The notes: generated from the letters alone by a model not told the origin. A DNA stretch of 9,212 nt from Bacteroidales bacterium UBA4345 (GCA_002396385.1 DGTD01000119.1:1-9212), one strand, 5' to 3'. Numbered from the stretch's first letter, positions 1-7,450 are shown. Numbers and translations are program-made.

Positions 1-402
1 GACGACACCATTAACGGCAACGCCGAGGCGGTTGCCCGCGCACTCGATGCCGCCCACACCGAGGTAACCAATCCGCTAACCTACAACGACGAGCACTGCT
101 TCCAGAGTGCCATCTGCCTGGCGTATTTCTACGCCAACACCCGCTACACGCTCATCAAAGAACTGCCGACCGGCAAGGGCTATGCCGACCTGGTGCTGAT
201 TCCCTACCTGCCGAACATACCGGCAATGGTCATAGAGTTGAAGCACAACAAGAGTACGGAAAGCGCCATCGAACAGATAAAGAAGCGGAACTACTGCCAG
301 GCGTTAGACCAATACTACGACAACCTGCTCTTCGTGGGCATCAACTACGACGAAAAGACGAAGGAACACACCTGCAAGATTGAGCGGTTTGTGAAGGAAT
401 AA
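1..402 (+). CDS. AAA-ATPase-like / PD-(D/E)XK nuclease domain protein (DUF1703 type), 3' end only
   Basis: The reading frame is open from the first base and stops with TAA at 400-402, leaving the last 133 residues of a longer protein. Numbered from the window edge, these carry a PD-(D/E)XK nuclease-like fold: Glu31 in a YNDEHCFQSAI helix, Asp63 in GKGYADLVL, then Glu79-Leu-Lys81 in AMVIELK, and a following helix with a Gln-Ile pair (EQIKKRNY). This is the pattern of PF08011 (PDDEXK_9), which in Bacteroidota usually sits behind an AAA-ATPase-like domain (PF09820) in proteins of about 500-600 residues; the ATPase part would lie before the window. The cellular role of the family is not established; many genomes carry numerous paralogues. 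The gene is visibly richer in G+C than its neighbours (74 of the first 120 bases by hand count). It converges on the thioesterase gene with a 35-base gap in which I see no convincing terminator. Family assignment is fairly sure, function is not. Confidence 0.82.
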   Translation, partial: DDTINGNAEAVARALDAAHTEVTNPLTYNDEHCFQSAICLAYFYANTRYTLIKELPTGKGYADLVLIPYLPNIPAMVIELKHNKSTESAIEQIKKRNYCQALDQYYDNLLFVGINYDEKTKEHTCKIERFVKE

Positions 403-437
403 GTCCGCTTGTCCTTGGCAGACACTGACACCTTCCC

Positions 438-839
438 CTAACCAACAAGTTTAGCATCGGCCTTCGCCTGAAATTTACTATTGGTGACAATGAACCGTTC
501 GTGAACCGCCTTAGCCACCAATTCTCCACCAACACCACCATTGTAAACAGCAGCGTTGAACACCAGTTTGCGTCCATCGACAGCCACTAGTTCAGACACA
601 CAGACCACATCGATGCCGACAGGACTGGTAGCCATATGGTCGAGTTCGACACGTGTGCCCACCGTACCCTGTCCGTCTTCGAGGAAGGGAGCGACACTCA
701 GCCAACAAGTTTTTTCAATTAAAGCCAACACCGAAGGAGTAGAAAACACATCCAGCAATCCGCTTCCTAGTGCAGCCGCAGTATCGGAAGCGCCAACACA
801 GAGCTTTTGCTCGCCCTTAATTCCTTTAATAATATCCAT
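438..839 (-). CDS. FlK-like hotdog-fold acyl-CoA thioesterase
   Basis: A 133-residue protein, the normal size for a single hotdog domain, probably cytoplasmic and hydrolysing an acyl-CoA. From memory it aligns without gaps to fluoroacetyl-CoA thioesterase FlK over the active-site region: Thr34 (FSTPSV), Glu42 (ALIEKT) and His68 (ELDHMATSP) have the same spacing (8 and 26 residues) as FlK Thr42, Glu50 and His76, and Gly61 matches FlK Gly69. The lid residues Phe33 and Phe36, which give FlK its fluoroacetate selectivity, correspond to Gly25 and Leu28 here, so the substrate is probably a different acyl-CoA. This is the 'thioesterase family' common in bacteria that do not handle fluoroacetate. The start codon lies 14 bases after the TGA of the helicase gene on the same strand, so the two are probably co-transcribed with this gene downstream. 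Fold and catalytic triad are well supported; substrate is unknown. Confidence 0.85.
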   Translation of the reverse strand: MDIIKGIKGEQKLCVGASDTAAALGSGLLDVFSTPSVLALIEKTCWLSVAPFLEDGQGTVGTRVELDHMATSPVGIDVVCVSELVAVDGRKLVFNAAVYNGGVGGELVAKAVHERFIVTNSKFQAKADAKLVG

Positions 840-853
840 TTAATCGAGGTTTA

Positions 854-3800
854 TCATATTACTTTTCGAACCTGTTTATCGCAAACATACCAGACAAACC
901 CCTCAACTTTTGCTAGAGGATTGATTTTCGCCACGAGACCCATATAGTTGCGCACCTGTTTCGAATGCTTTATAAAGGCAGCATCAGAAAAAGTTCCGGT
1001 CTTGTAATCGATTACACGAAAAATGCCCGATTCGATATCAAGAACAACCCTATCGGGTCTGTATTCCTCGACACCATCTTTTTGACCAGACATTTCAGGG
1101 AACAGAACAATACCGCTTTCCACATATACTTTCAAACGGGGGCCGAACCAACATTTAAGGGCGTCCTCGCCAAGCGCAGAAAAAGCCTCACACAAATCTT
1201 TTATAAACAGATGCGCCGCATTAGCAGCAAGCAGTCCTTCGAACTGAAGTTCATCGGCAGCCTTAGCAATCGCAGCAGGGCAATCTTCAGGGCAGATAAT
1301 TTCACCGACTTTCGCAAGCAAAGCGTGCATTGTATTGCCATAATCGATATTCTCGTCAGGTTCCAACGAACCACTTCTGACAAACCTGTTAGCCGCAGTA
1401 GATTGCCGAAACCTTCCCTTTACGACAAAAGTATCGTTTTCACCGACATTTTCAGTAGGAGAAGAAGAGTCATCAGAGTTAGCGGAAGGCACCACACTGC
1501 CATATTGGAAAACCCTATTTGAAAAAGAAACATCAGCTCCAGAAGCCGAAATGCGGACACAATCATCTACTAACGGACAGCAGCCTACGACCTCATAGAG
1601 CAAACGTCCCATTGTGGCGGCAGCCAATTTCGGACCTGTTTTTTCCTCCGATTTAGGGATTGTGAATTCATCAAGAACAACAAGGTTGAAGCGGGCACGT
1701 GTAAGCGCCACATACAGCAAATTCACATTCTCGGCATGCAGTTGTGACATCTCCTCCCAATAGTCGTCAGCAAAAGCAGTCTGTTTCAGTTTTTCAGAAA
1801 AATCCACCGGAATCAGAGGCAATTCGGCGTCAGCAAGTTTTTCCCCCAGCCGTCCTTTACCCTGGCACCAGAAAGAGAAAGCCCTGTCGCTTGTAGCTTT
1901 CCACGAACAATTTGCGAGAATAACAGTATGGGCCTCCAAGCCCTTCGACTTATGTATGCTCATCATTCTAACGCCTTCAGACTGTTTCAAATCGGCAGGA
2001 ATGCTGACAACAGACAGTTTTGAATCCCAATAGTCTATCACATCGTGCAGTGTCACAACCCTACGTGATACAAATTCACGAATGTGATCGAGAAAGCACT
2101 GCACATAAACATCGGTAGGCAGTTTTGGGAACAGCAAGTGATAAATTTGCTCAACCATGTCATAAATAGGCAGTTCAGCCAACCTGTCGCCATTTTCAGT
2201 TCCGTCAAAGCCGACCTTTCCATCAAGGAAACGGCACCATTCACCAACTATAGGCAATGGTTCGGGCAATGAGTCAGAAACCTGTTCATCTGCATCTACG
2301 AAACGGAGGAAATCGTATGTAAGTAGTTGCTTATACAACGCATCGGAGGAAGAAGGAGCCGAGACCGCAGAACGGGCATCGATGTAACGGAGCGCATCAA
2401 CAATCAACCGCACCCTAATAGAAGCCCTTAGCAGAAACGCCAAATCGGACACAACCGGTATGCCCTGCCTCTTCAGGAATTCAGCAATAGGAGGAATCTC
2501 CTTATTGAACCGTGAAAGAATCGTAATATCACTGTATTCCACCCCATTATCGTGCAACATCTCTATCTCCTTAAAAAGGGTAGCCAAAGGCCATTCAACA
2601 GCAGCATTTTTATCCTCATCTTCCGTTTTATGGAAGCAAATCCTCACAAAACCGCCCTCGCTCTTAGCCGAAAACTGCTGACTGGTGCTGTAAATCTGGC
2701 GAAGATAGCCAGAAGGACCGTCATTGGCATCGGCGAGAAGGGAGACCAGACTAGTTTTAAAGACATTTTCATAAAAAGACACGTTTTCACCGGCCTCAAC
2801 AGGTTTAAACAACGCATTATTAAAGTTAACGACAACCGGGGCACTCCGATAATTAAACTGCATATTGTGCCCGCAGATAGCAGTATCCATCTGTAGTTGC
2901 GGATTTTGTTCATGGAGTCCGAGAGACTGTGTCCGAAGCGACTCTATCAACGACCAATCACCGTTACGGAACCTGTAAATAGCCTGTTTGGCATCGCCCA
3001 CAATCAGACTTCCAGAATTTTCAGCGCAACAATTCTGTATTAACGGCCGGAAATTCTGAAACTGGACCTTACTCGTGTCTTGAAACTCATCGATCATCAT
3101 ATAGCGCAAACTTTCACCAATACGTTCAAAAACGAAAGGAGCGTCGTCGGTAGTAATAAATTTATGCAAAAGCGGCTGGGCATAGGCCAGCATAAAGATA
3201 TTCTGTTCCTCCTGGATGTTGGCCACCTCTTCCTTCATATCAGCCAGCAAGCCAATCTGGTTGATATTCTTTAGAATTTGTTCGAGAACGATGATCACCC
3301 CATAGTTTTCATCGTATGCCTGTTTAGCTGCAACAACAAGCGCGTGGATTTGTCCAATAAGGGGGAAGAGCGCAGTTCGTTCCTTAGCGGCGACACCTAT
3401 TTTCAGCATTTCATCGGCATCAACAGCATCTATAAATTTCAAGACCGTATCGGAAGGGTCCTTTTGTTTACCAGCAGCCAAAGAAGCGACAAACGTGTAA
3501 ATGGTCTGTCTTTGCGCGAAAGAGGAAGGAGGCACAGCATTGGTCTGACAGAAAGAGACAAAAGCCTCGGCCTGCGACGTTATAGTATTCCAACACTCTT
3601 GTTTTGCCCGATAAAGAACATTCTTTATTTTTTTTATGCGTTCACGTAGCGCAGCCGAAGGTTCAGATAGAAAAAGATCCATTTCATCGTTGGTCACAAC
3701 CGCCTCAGAGAACAGGTTCGCGCCAAAAGAGACCAATTCACCCTCGACATTCCAGTTTTTGTTATCGTCGATACGCGATTTCACATAATCAGTCACCCAC

Positions 3801-4459
3801 CGACGCAAGTCGTCGTCGGCACACACTCTGTTGAGAAGACGGTGGACAGCCTCCGTCAAAACGCTGTCGGAATCGAGTTCAACCTCCCAATAAGAGCCAA
3901 TTCCGAGTTCCTGAGCCAAATTCCGCAAAACAGATTGGAAAAACGAATCGATAGTAAGAATATGGAAGTGGCTATAGTCATGCAGTAAATTCGAATATAC
4001 CAATTTCGCACGTTGTGCAACGACGGAAGCGCTTACGCCCAAACGCGCAGAGAAACTCTGCAAAAAGGAAATTCTTTCATTTTCCCTCATTTCATCGGAA
4101 GAGGCAGGAGCAGAGAGCAATTCCAAGTTTTGCAAGATACGGTCCTTCATTTCAGCTGTAGCCTTATTGGTAAAGGTAATAGCCAGAATGTGCCGGTAAT
4201 TGTCGAACACAGCCGTACCCTCATTATCTTCCGAAGGCAGATAGGCATCCTTCAGCAACAAACTAATATATTCAAATGCCAGGCGCCATGTTTTTCCCGA
4301 GCCAGCGGAAGCAGTAAACAGATGGAGAGACGGTTGGGAAGCAGCATGTTTCCCGTTTGTTCCATTCATGAAACACGACCCATAATAGTGAGGATTTTCC
4401 AAATCGGCACGGGCATTATCCCGAGCCAGTTCCAAAAGTTCAGATTCCGCTTGCTCCAT
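854..4459 (-). CDS. AddA/RecB-like UvrD helicase with C-terminal PD-(D/E)XK nuclease domain
   Basis: A 1201-residue superfamily 1A DNA helicase-nuclease, expected to unwind and resect double-strand ends for recombination. Helicase motifs run in order: P-loop ASAGSGKT (50-57), motif Ia ITFTNKATAEMK (94-105), the TIDSFFQ segment (169-175), motif II DEFQD (457-461), motif III GDAKQAIYRFR (488-498), motif IV FNYRS (535-539), motif V SIHKSKGLE (834-842) and motif VI LLYVALTRA (914-922). After a low-complexity Ser/Asp/Glu linker (about 990-1010) comes a RecB-type nuclease: His1045 (GNTMHALL), Asp1136 (YRPDRVV), Asp1151-Tyr-Lys1153 (VIDYKTG) and Gln1168/Tyr1172. No motif residue looks lost, so both activities should be intact. 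Bacteroidota AddA-like proteins often start close to the P-loop, so the ATG at 4369 (Met31, MNGTNGKH) is a competing start; the first 30 residues look coding, so I kept 4459. No AddB-like partner is in the window. The 5' end is divergent from rpoN. Confidence 0.93.
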   Translation of the reverse strand: MEQAESELLELARDNARADLENPHYYGSCFMNGTNGKHAASQPSLHLFTASAGSGKTWRLAFEYISLLLKDAYLPSEDNEGTAVFDNYRHILAITFTNKATAEMKDRILQNLELLSAPASSDEMRENERISFLQSFSARLGVSASVVAQRAKLVYSNLLHDYSHFHILTIDSFFQSVLRNLAQELGIGSYWEVELDSDSVLTEAVHRLLNRVCADDDLRRWVTDYVKSRIDDNKNWNVEGELVSFGANLFSEAVVTNDEMDLFLSEPSAALRERIKKIKNVLYRAKQECWNTITSQAEAFVSFCQTNAVPPSSFAQRQTIYTFVASLAAGKQKDPSDTVLKFIDAVDADEMLKIGVAAKERTALFPLIGQIHALVVAAKQAYDENYGVIIVLEQILKNINQIGLLADMKEEVANIQEEQNIFMLAYAQPLLHKFITTDDAPFVFERIGESLRYMMIDEFQDTSKVQFQNFRPLIQNCCAENSGSLIVGDAKQAIYRFRNGDWSLIESLRTQSLGLHEQNPQLQMDTAICGHNMQFNYRSAPVVVNFNNALFKPVEAGENVSFYENVFKTSLVSLLADANDGPSGYLRQIYSTSQQFSAKSEGGFVRICFHKTEDEDKNAAVEWPLATLFKEIEMLHDNGVEYSDITILSRFNKEIPPIAEFLKRQGIPVVSDLAFLLRASIRVRLIVDALRYIDARSAVSAPSSSDALYKQLLTYDFLRFVDADEQVSDSLPEPLPIVGEWCRFLDGKVGFDGTENGDRLAELPIYDMVEQIYHLLFPKLPTDVYVQCFLDHIREFVSRRVVTLHDVIDYWDSKLSVVSIPADLKQSEGVRMMSIHKSKGLEAHTVILANCSWKATSDRAFSFWCQGKGRLGEKLADAELPLIPVDFSEKLKQTAFADDYWEEMSQLHAENVNLLYVALTRARFNLVVLDEFTIPKSEEKTGPKLAAATMGRLLYEVVGCCPLVDDCVRISASGADVSFSNRVFQYGSVVPSANSDDSSSPTENVGENDTFVVKGRFRQSTAANRFVRSGSLEPDENIDYGNTMHALLAKVGEIICPEDCPAAIAKAADELQFEGLLAANAAHLFIKDLCEAFSALGEDALKCWFGPRLKVYVESGIVLFPEMSGQKDGVEEYRPDRVVLDIESGIFRVIDYKTGTFSDAAFIKHSKQVRNYMGLVAKINPLAKVEGFVWYVCDKQVRKVI

Positions 4460-4557
4460 ACCACAAATTTTCTATCACGAAGATAATCAAATCGTGCAGC
4501 AAATCAAAAATGAATATCTTTAATTTTTGTATTTTTGTAGACAAAACACAAACAACT
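4460..4557. promoter_or_regulatory. Divergent intergenic region between the helicase and rpoN
   Basis: This 98-base A+T-rich stretch separates the start of the minus-strand helicase from the preferred plus-strand rpoN start, so it should hold promoters for both. On the plus strand it has a perfect TAnnTTTG element (listed separately). On the minus strand only imperfect matches are visible: CATTTTTG read from 4512 to 4505, and AAAATTTG just ahead of the 4459 ATG. Neither has a TTTG -33 element at the usual distance. It also contains a direct repeat CAAATC at 4488-4493 and 4500-4505. I see no riboswitch-like or terminator-like structure. Confidence 0.6.
4530..4537 (+). promoter_or_regulatory. 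Bacteroidota-type -7 promoter element for rpoN
   Basis: TATTTTTG is an exact match to the TAnnTTTG -7 motif used by the Bacteroidota primary sigma factor. It lies 20 bases before the ATG at 4558, so transcription would begin around 4543-4546 with a leader of roughly 12-15 bases. No TTTG -33 element is seen at the expected spacing, which is common in this phylum. The element lies inside the ORF that would begin at ATG 4510, which argues against that upstream start. Confidence 0.62.
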
Positions 4558-6021
4558 ATGCCAAAACAGGGATTAGGACTGACGCAAAGTCTGCAACAGA
4601 AGTTGTCGCCACTGCAGATTCAGATGATAAGAATGCTAGAGTCTACGACTCTGGAAATAGAAGAACGCATTCAACAAGAGTTGGATGAGAATCCCTTATT
4701 GGAAGAGGTAGAAGGAGAGACAAGCCGTAGGGAGGAATTGCCAAGTGAGAACGAAGACCACGACGAGACAGACTCCGCCTACGATGACGCCGACTTCAGA
4801 ATGTCGGACTACAAGACCGACGACGACACACCTGGCTACAAACTGAACGACAATAACTATAGCGACGAGGAGCGGAAAGAGTCTCCGCTCGCAGAATCGG
4901 TTTCACTGCACGACCTGCTGCACGACCAGCTCCGTCTAAAAAACATAGAAGAAGACATTGAAGAACTGGCAGAATATGTGATAGGAAACATTGACCACGA
5001 CGGTTATTTGCGGCGCGAAGCCGAATCGATGGTAGACGACTATATGTTTCAGACAGGTAAACAGGTGCCAGACGAAAAGATGCGCGACGCCGTGAAAGCA
5101 GTCCAATCGCTTGAGCCTGCCGGCATAGGAGCCTACGACCTGCAAGAATGCCTATTGCTCCAACTGGAAAGGAAGAAACAGAACACTCCAGTGGCCAACG
5201 CCCGCAAAATACTGGAAAACAACTTCGACGATTTCAGCAAAAAGCACTACGATAAAATCATGAAAAAGTACAGCCTCAGCGAAGACAGTCTCCGTGAGGT
5301 GATAGCGGAAATCGTCAAACTAAATCCGAAACCAGGAAGCAGTTTCGACAGTTCGATGGGTAGTACAAGCGTTCAAATAATTCCCGATTTCACCGTAGAA
5401 TGTGAAGATGGGGAATTGGTGCTATCGCTTAACGACCGAAACATTCCCGAGCTAAGAATAAGCGAAGACTATGCCAACCAGCTGGAAAGTTTGAGTAAAG
5501 GGAAAAACATGACGGAGGCCAACAAAAACGCAGCCCTTTTCATCAAACAGAAAGTTGATTCAGCAAAATGGTTTATCAGTAGTGTAAAACAACGGCAAGA
5601 GACCCTGCGAAAGACGATGCAGGCCATCATCACCAAACAGCACGATTTCTTCATGACAGGCGACGAGACAAAATTGCGTCCAATGGTGCTGAAAGACATT
5701 GCCAATGCGACCGGTTTCGACATTTCAACCATATCGCGTGTAAGCAACAGCAAATATGTGATGACCGATTTCGGAGTTTTTCCGTTGAAATCGTTCTTTT
5801 CAGAGTCAATGACCACAGAAGACGGAGAAGAAGTATCGAACAAAGAGATAAAGAAAATTTTGGAAGAATGCGTTCAAAATGAAGACAAGCGCAGTCCTTT
5901 GACCGATGACCGCATATCGGAAATACTGAAAGAACACGGTTACGTGATAGCCCGCCGCACAGTGGCGAAATACCGCAAACAACTGAACATTCCGGTAGCG
6001 TCGCTCCGAAAAGAAATATAG
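4558..6021 (+). CDS. rpoN: RNA polymerase sigma-54 factor (RpoN)
   Basis: A 487-residue alternative sigma factor that directs RNA polymerase to -24/-12 promoters and needs an AAA+ enhancer-binding activator to open them. Region I is the Gln/Leu-rich activator-interacting segment (residues 1-50, with GLGLTQSLQQKLSPLQIQM near the start). An acidic region II follows (about 51-110, rich in Asp and Glu). The core-binding domain covers about 115-330, including SLEPAGIGAYDLQECL and LNPKPGSSF. The helix-turn-helix is at about 378-417 (LKDIANATGFDISTISRV), and the RpoN box ARRTVAKYRK is at 465-474, a near-perfect match. Length is normal. An in-frame ATG at 4510 would add 16 residues (MNIFNFCIFVDKTQTT), but these overlap the promoter and family members typically begin close to the GLGLTQ motif, so 4558 is preferred. 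The next gene starts one base after the stop, indicating an operon. Confidence 0.97.
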   Translation: MPKQGLGLTQSLQQKLSPLQIQMIRMLESTTLEIEERIQQELDENPLLEEVEGETSRREELPSENEDHDETDSAYDDADFRMSDYKTDDDTPGYKLNDNNYSDEERKESPLAESVSLHDLLHDQLRLKNIEEDIEELAEYVIGNIDHDGYLRREAESMVDDYMFQTGKQVPDEKMRDAVKAVQSLEPAGIGAYDLQECLLLQLERKKQNTPVANARKILENNFDDFSKKHYDKIMKKYSLSEDSLREVIAEIVKLNPKPGSSFDSSMGSTSVQIIPDFTVECEDGELVLSLNDRNIPELRISEDYANQLESLSKGKNMTEANKNAALFIKQKVDSAKWFISSVKQRQETLRKTMQAIITKQHDFFMTGDETKLRPMVLKDIANATGFDISTISRVSNSKYVMTDFGVFPLKSFFSESMTTEDGEEVSNKEIKKILEECVQNEDKRSPLTDDRISEILKEHGYVIARRTVAKYRKQLNIPVASLRKEI

Positions 6022-6022
6022 T

Positions 6023-6670
6023 ATGACGATGGAAGCCTATTTAAGAACAAGAAAGATGGAATTTACACGAATAGTCTTAAGGCTGTTCCATCCGTTGTTA
6101 ATACCCATTTACAACATATTACTGTTCTATGTGTTGGGCTTCATCAACCTATACCACACCTTAATCGGACTGGCCTACACCATCCTCTTCTCGTTGCTTA
6201 TCCCCCTGCTGTCGCTACACTGGCTACACGCCAAAGGGGCCATTTCGAGCGTTGACATACCCAAACAGGAAGACCGTGTAATTCCCTACCTGATATGTGC
6301 GACAAGTCTGACCGCATGTTCCATTGTGCTAGCCTACAACAGTATGTACCCTATAGTATACGCCACGCTGTATTCTGGGGCAATCAGTCTGATAATCTGT
6401 TCACTAATAAACTTTTGGTGGAAAATCAGCATACACACCACAGCCATAGGCTGCTGGCTCGGCTGCGTTTTACACCTGTATGTTATCTGGCCATTCGGAT
6501 ATTTCACCAGCGGTTACAGCTCGGTATTATCGTCGGTAGTGCTCATAGCCGGTTTGGTGGGCTCGGCACGTATTGCATCAGGGCAACACAACCTGATACA
6601 GATCTATGCGGGTTTCTTCCTTGGTTTTACAGTGGGTTTCAGCATGTTGTTCTTGTGTGCCCTTCAATAG
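6023..6670 (+). CDS. Polytopic membrane protein, divergent PAP2-like (phosphatase superfamily)
   Basis: A 215-residue, very hydrophobic protein with about six likely membrane segments (roughly 22-40, 45-68, 88-105, 110-130, 142-160, 165-180 and 192-212; the exact number is uncertain). Three short motifs recall the PAP2 lipid-phosphatase signature: K81-x3-R85-x2-P88 (compare KxxxxxxRP), S136-x-H138 in KISIHTT (compare PSGH), and R183-x5-H189-x3-Q193 in ARIASGQHNLIQIYAG (compare SRx5Hx3D). The nucleophile-position His is kept, but the final Asp is Gln, so activity is uncertain. Similar PAP2-like proteins are, to my recollection, common near rpoN in Bacteroidales. Possible starts are 6023, 6029 and 6056; the last (MEFTRIVLRLFHPLL) follows a purine-rich AAGAAAG and would put the first membrane segment close to the N-terminus. 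It sits one base after rpoN and 16 bases before mtgA, so it is probably co-transcribed with both. A role in polyprenyl-phosphate or phospholipid turnover is inference. Confidence 0.72.
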   Translation: MTMEAYLRTRKMEFTRIVLRLFHPLLIPIYNILLFYVLGFINLYHTLIGLAYTILFSLLIPLLSLHWLHAKGAISSVDIPKQEDRVIPYLICATSLTACSIVLAYNSMYPIVYATLYSGAISLIICSLINFWWKISIHTTAIGCWLGCVLHLYVIWPFGYFTSGYSSVLSSVVLIAGLVGSARIASGQHNLIQIYAGFFLGFTVGFSMLFLCALQ

Positions 6671-6686
6671 TCAATAAAGAAAAGAT

Positions 6687-7403
6687 ATGGACATTTCCTT
6701 TTTAATGTCGGGAAAGATAAAGTCGCTGCTATATAAAATAGTCAGAGTTGGGATTCTGTTATTCCTCACCACATCGATCCTAACGGTACTCGTCTACCGG
6801 TACGTACCCGTCTACATAACCCCTCTGATGTGCATACGTTGCTACGAACAATGGAAGAGCGGAGAAAAAATCCATTGTGAAAAAGAGTGGAAGTCGATAG
6901 AGAAAATATCACCACACATGTACCATGCCGCACTTGCAGCCGAAGACTCGAAATTTATGGTCCACAACGGATTTGACTGGGAAGCAATAGAAGACGCATA
7001 CGAAAACAACACCCACGGTGGTAAGAAAAAAGGAGGCAGCACCATATCGCAACAAACAGCGAAAAACGTATTCTTATGGCCCAAGCGCACGTGGCTAAGG
7101 AAGGGTCTGGAGTCGTACTTCACGGTCTTAATCGAATTCGCATGGCCCAAGAAGCGGATATTGGAAGTCTACCTGAACATAGCCGAAACAGGCGACGGAG
7201 TATATGGAGTAGAGGCAGCTGCGCGAAAATACATGAGGAAGTCGTCGATGGACCTTACAAAAACAGAGGCAGCGACAATAGCGGCAGCACTACGCTCACC
7301 ACTGAAAAGCGACATAGCCCACCCAAGCAAAAAAATGGTACGGTACAGAAACGGCATAGTCCGCAATATGAGATATGTGGAAACACCAGTTTTCAACAAA
7401 TAG
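6687..7403 (+). CDS. mtgA: Monofunctional peptidoglycan glycosyltransferase (GT51)
   Basis: A 238-residue membrane-anchored enzyme that polymerises lipid II into glycan strands on the outer face of the inner membrane. One membrane anchor covers about residues 17-41. All GT51 motifs are present: EDSKFMVHNGFD (86-97, catalytic Glu86), KGGSTISQQTAKNVFL (115-130), RKGLE (138-142, second catalytic Glu142) and KKRILEVYLN (155-164), followed by GVYGVEAAARKYM. There is no transpeptidase domain, and the length is normal for MtgA rather than a truncated class A PBP. An alternative start is ATG 6705 (Met7, MSGKIKSLLYKIV); neither has a strong ribosome binding site, although the purine run AAAGAAAAG precedes 6687. 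The gene lies 16 bases after the PAP2-like gene. Its reaction releases undecaprenyl diphosphate, which makes a PAP2-like neighbour suggestive. Confidence 0.95.
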   Translation: MDISFLMSGKIKSLLYKIVRVGILLFLTTSILTVLVYRYVPVYITPLMCIRCYEQWKSGEKIHCEKEWKSIEKISPHMYHAALAAEDSKFMVHNGFDWEAIEDAYENNTHGGKKKGGSTISQQTAKNVFLWPKRTWLRKGLESYFTVLIEFAWPKKRILEVYLNIAETGDGVYGVEAAARKYMRKSSMDLTKTEAATIAAALRSPLKSDIAHPSKKMVRYRNGIVRNMRYVETPVFNK

Positions 7404-7450
7404 GAAGCGACTATTTGCCGGCATAATTACGAAATAAGGGCAAAAAACAC

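Noticed and set aside
403..437. Possible bidirectional terminator between the converging nuclease-like and thioesterase genes.
   Set aside because: Only 3-4 bp pairings such as TGTC/GACA can be drawn, with no T-tract. Not convincing.
556..843. Plus-strand ORF of 95 codons opposite the thioesterase gene.
   Set aside because: It is antisense to a gene with clear catalytic motifs and its product has no recognisable domain.
965..1522. Plus-strand ORF of 185 codons opposite the helicase-nuclease.
   Set aside because: It lies entirely antisense to the nuclease domain and linker, whose motifs are clear, and its product is Arg/Lys/Ser-rich without any motif.
6565..6577. GGCACG followed by TTGCA, resembling a sigma-54 -24/-12 promoter near rpoN.
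   Set aside because: The GG and GC are 8 bases apart instead of the required 10, and the site is inside the PAP2-like coding sequence.
6295..6705. Plus-strand ORF of 136 codons overlapping the PAP2-like gene and mtgA start.
   Set aside because: It is a frame-shifted reading of the membrane-protein gene, with a His/Arg-rich product typical of an out-of-frame translation.
7416..7423. Palindrome TGCCGGCA after mtgA as a terminator stem or operator.
   Set aside because: Eight bases with no loop and no following T-run; likely chance.
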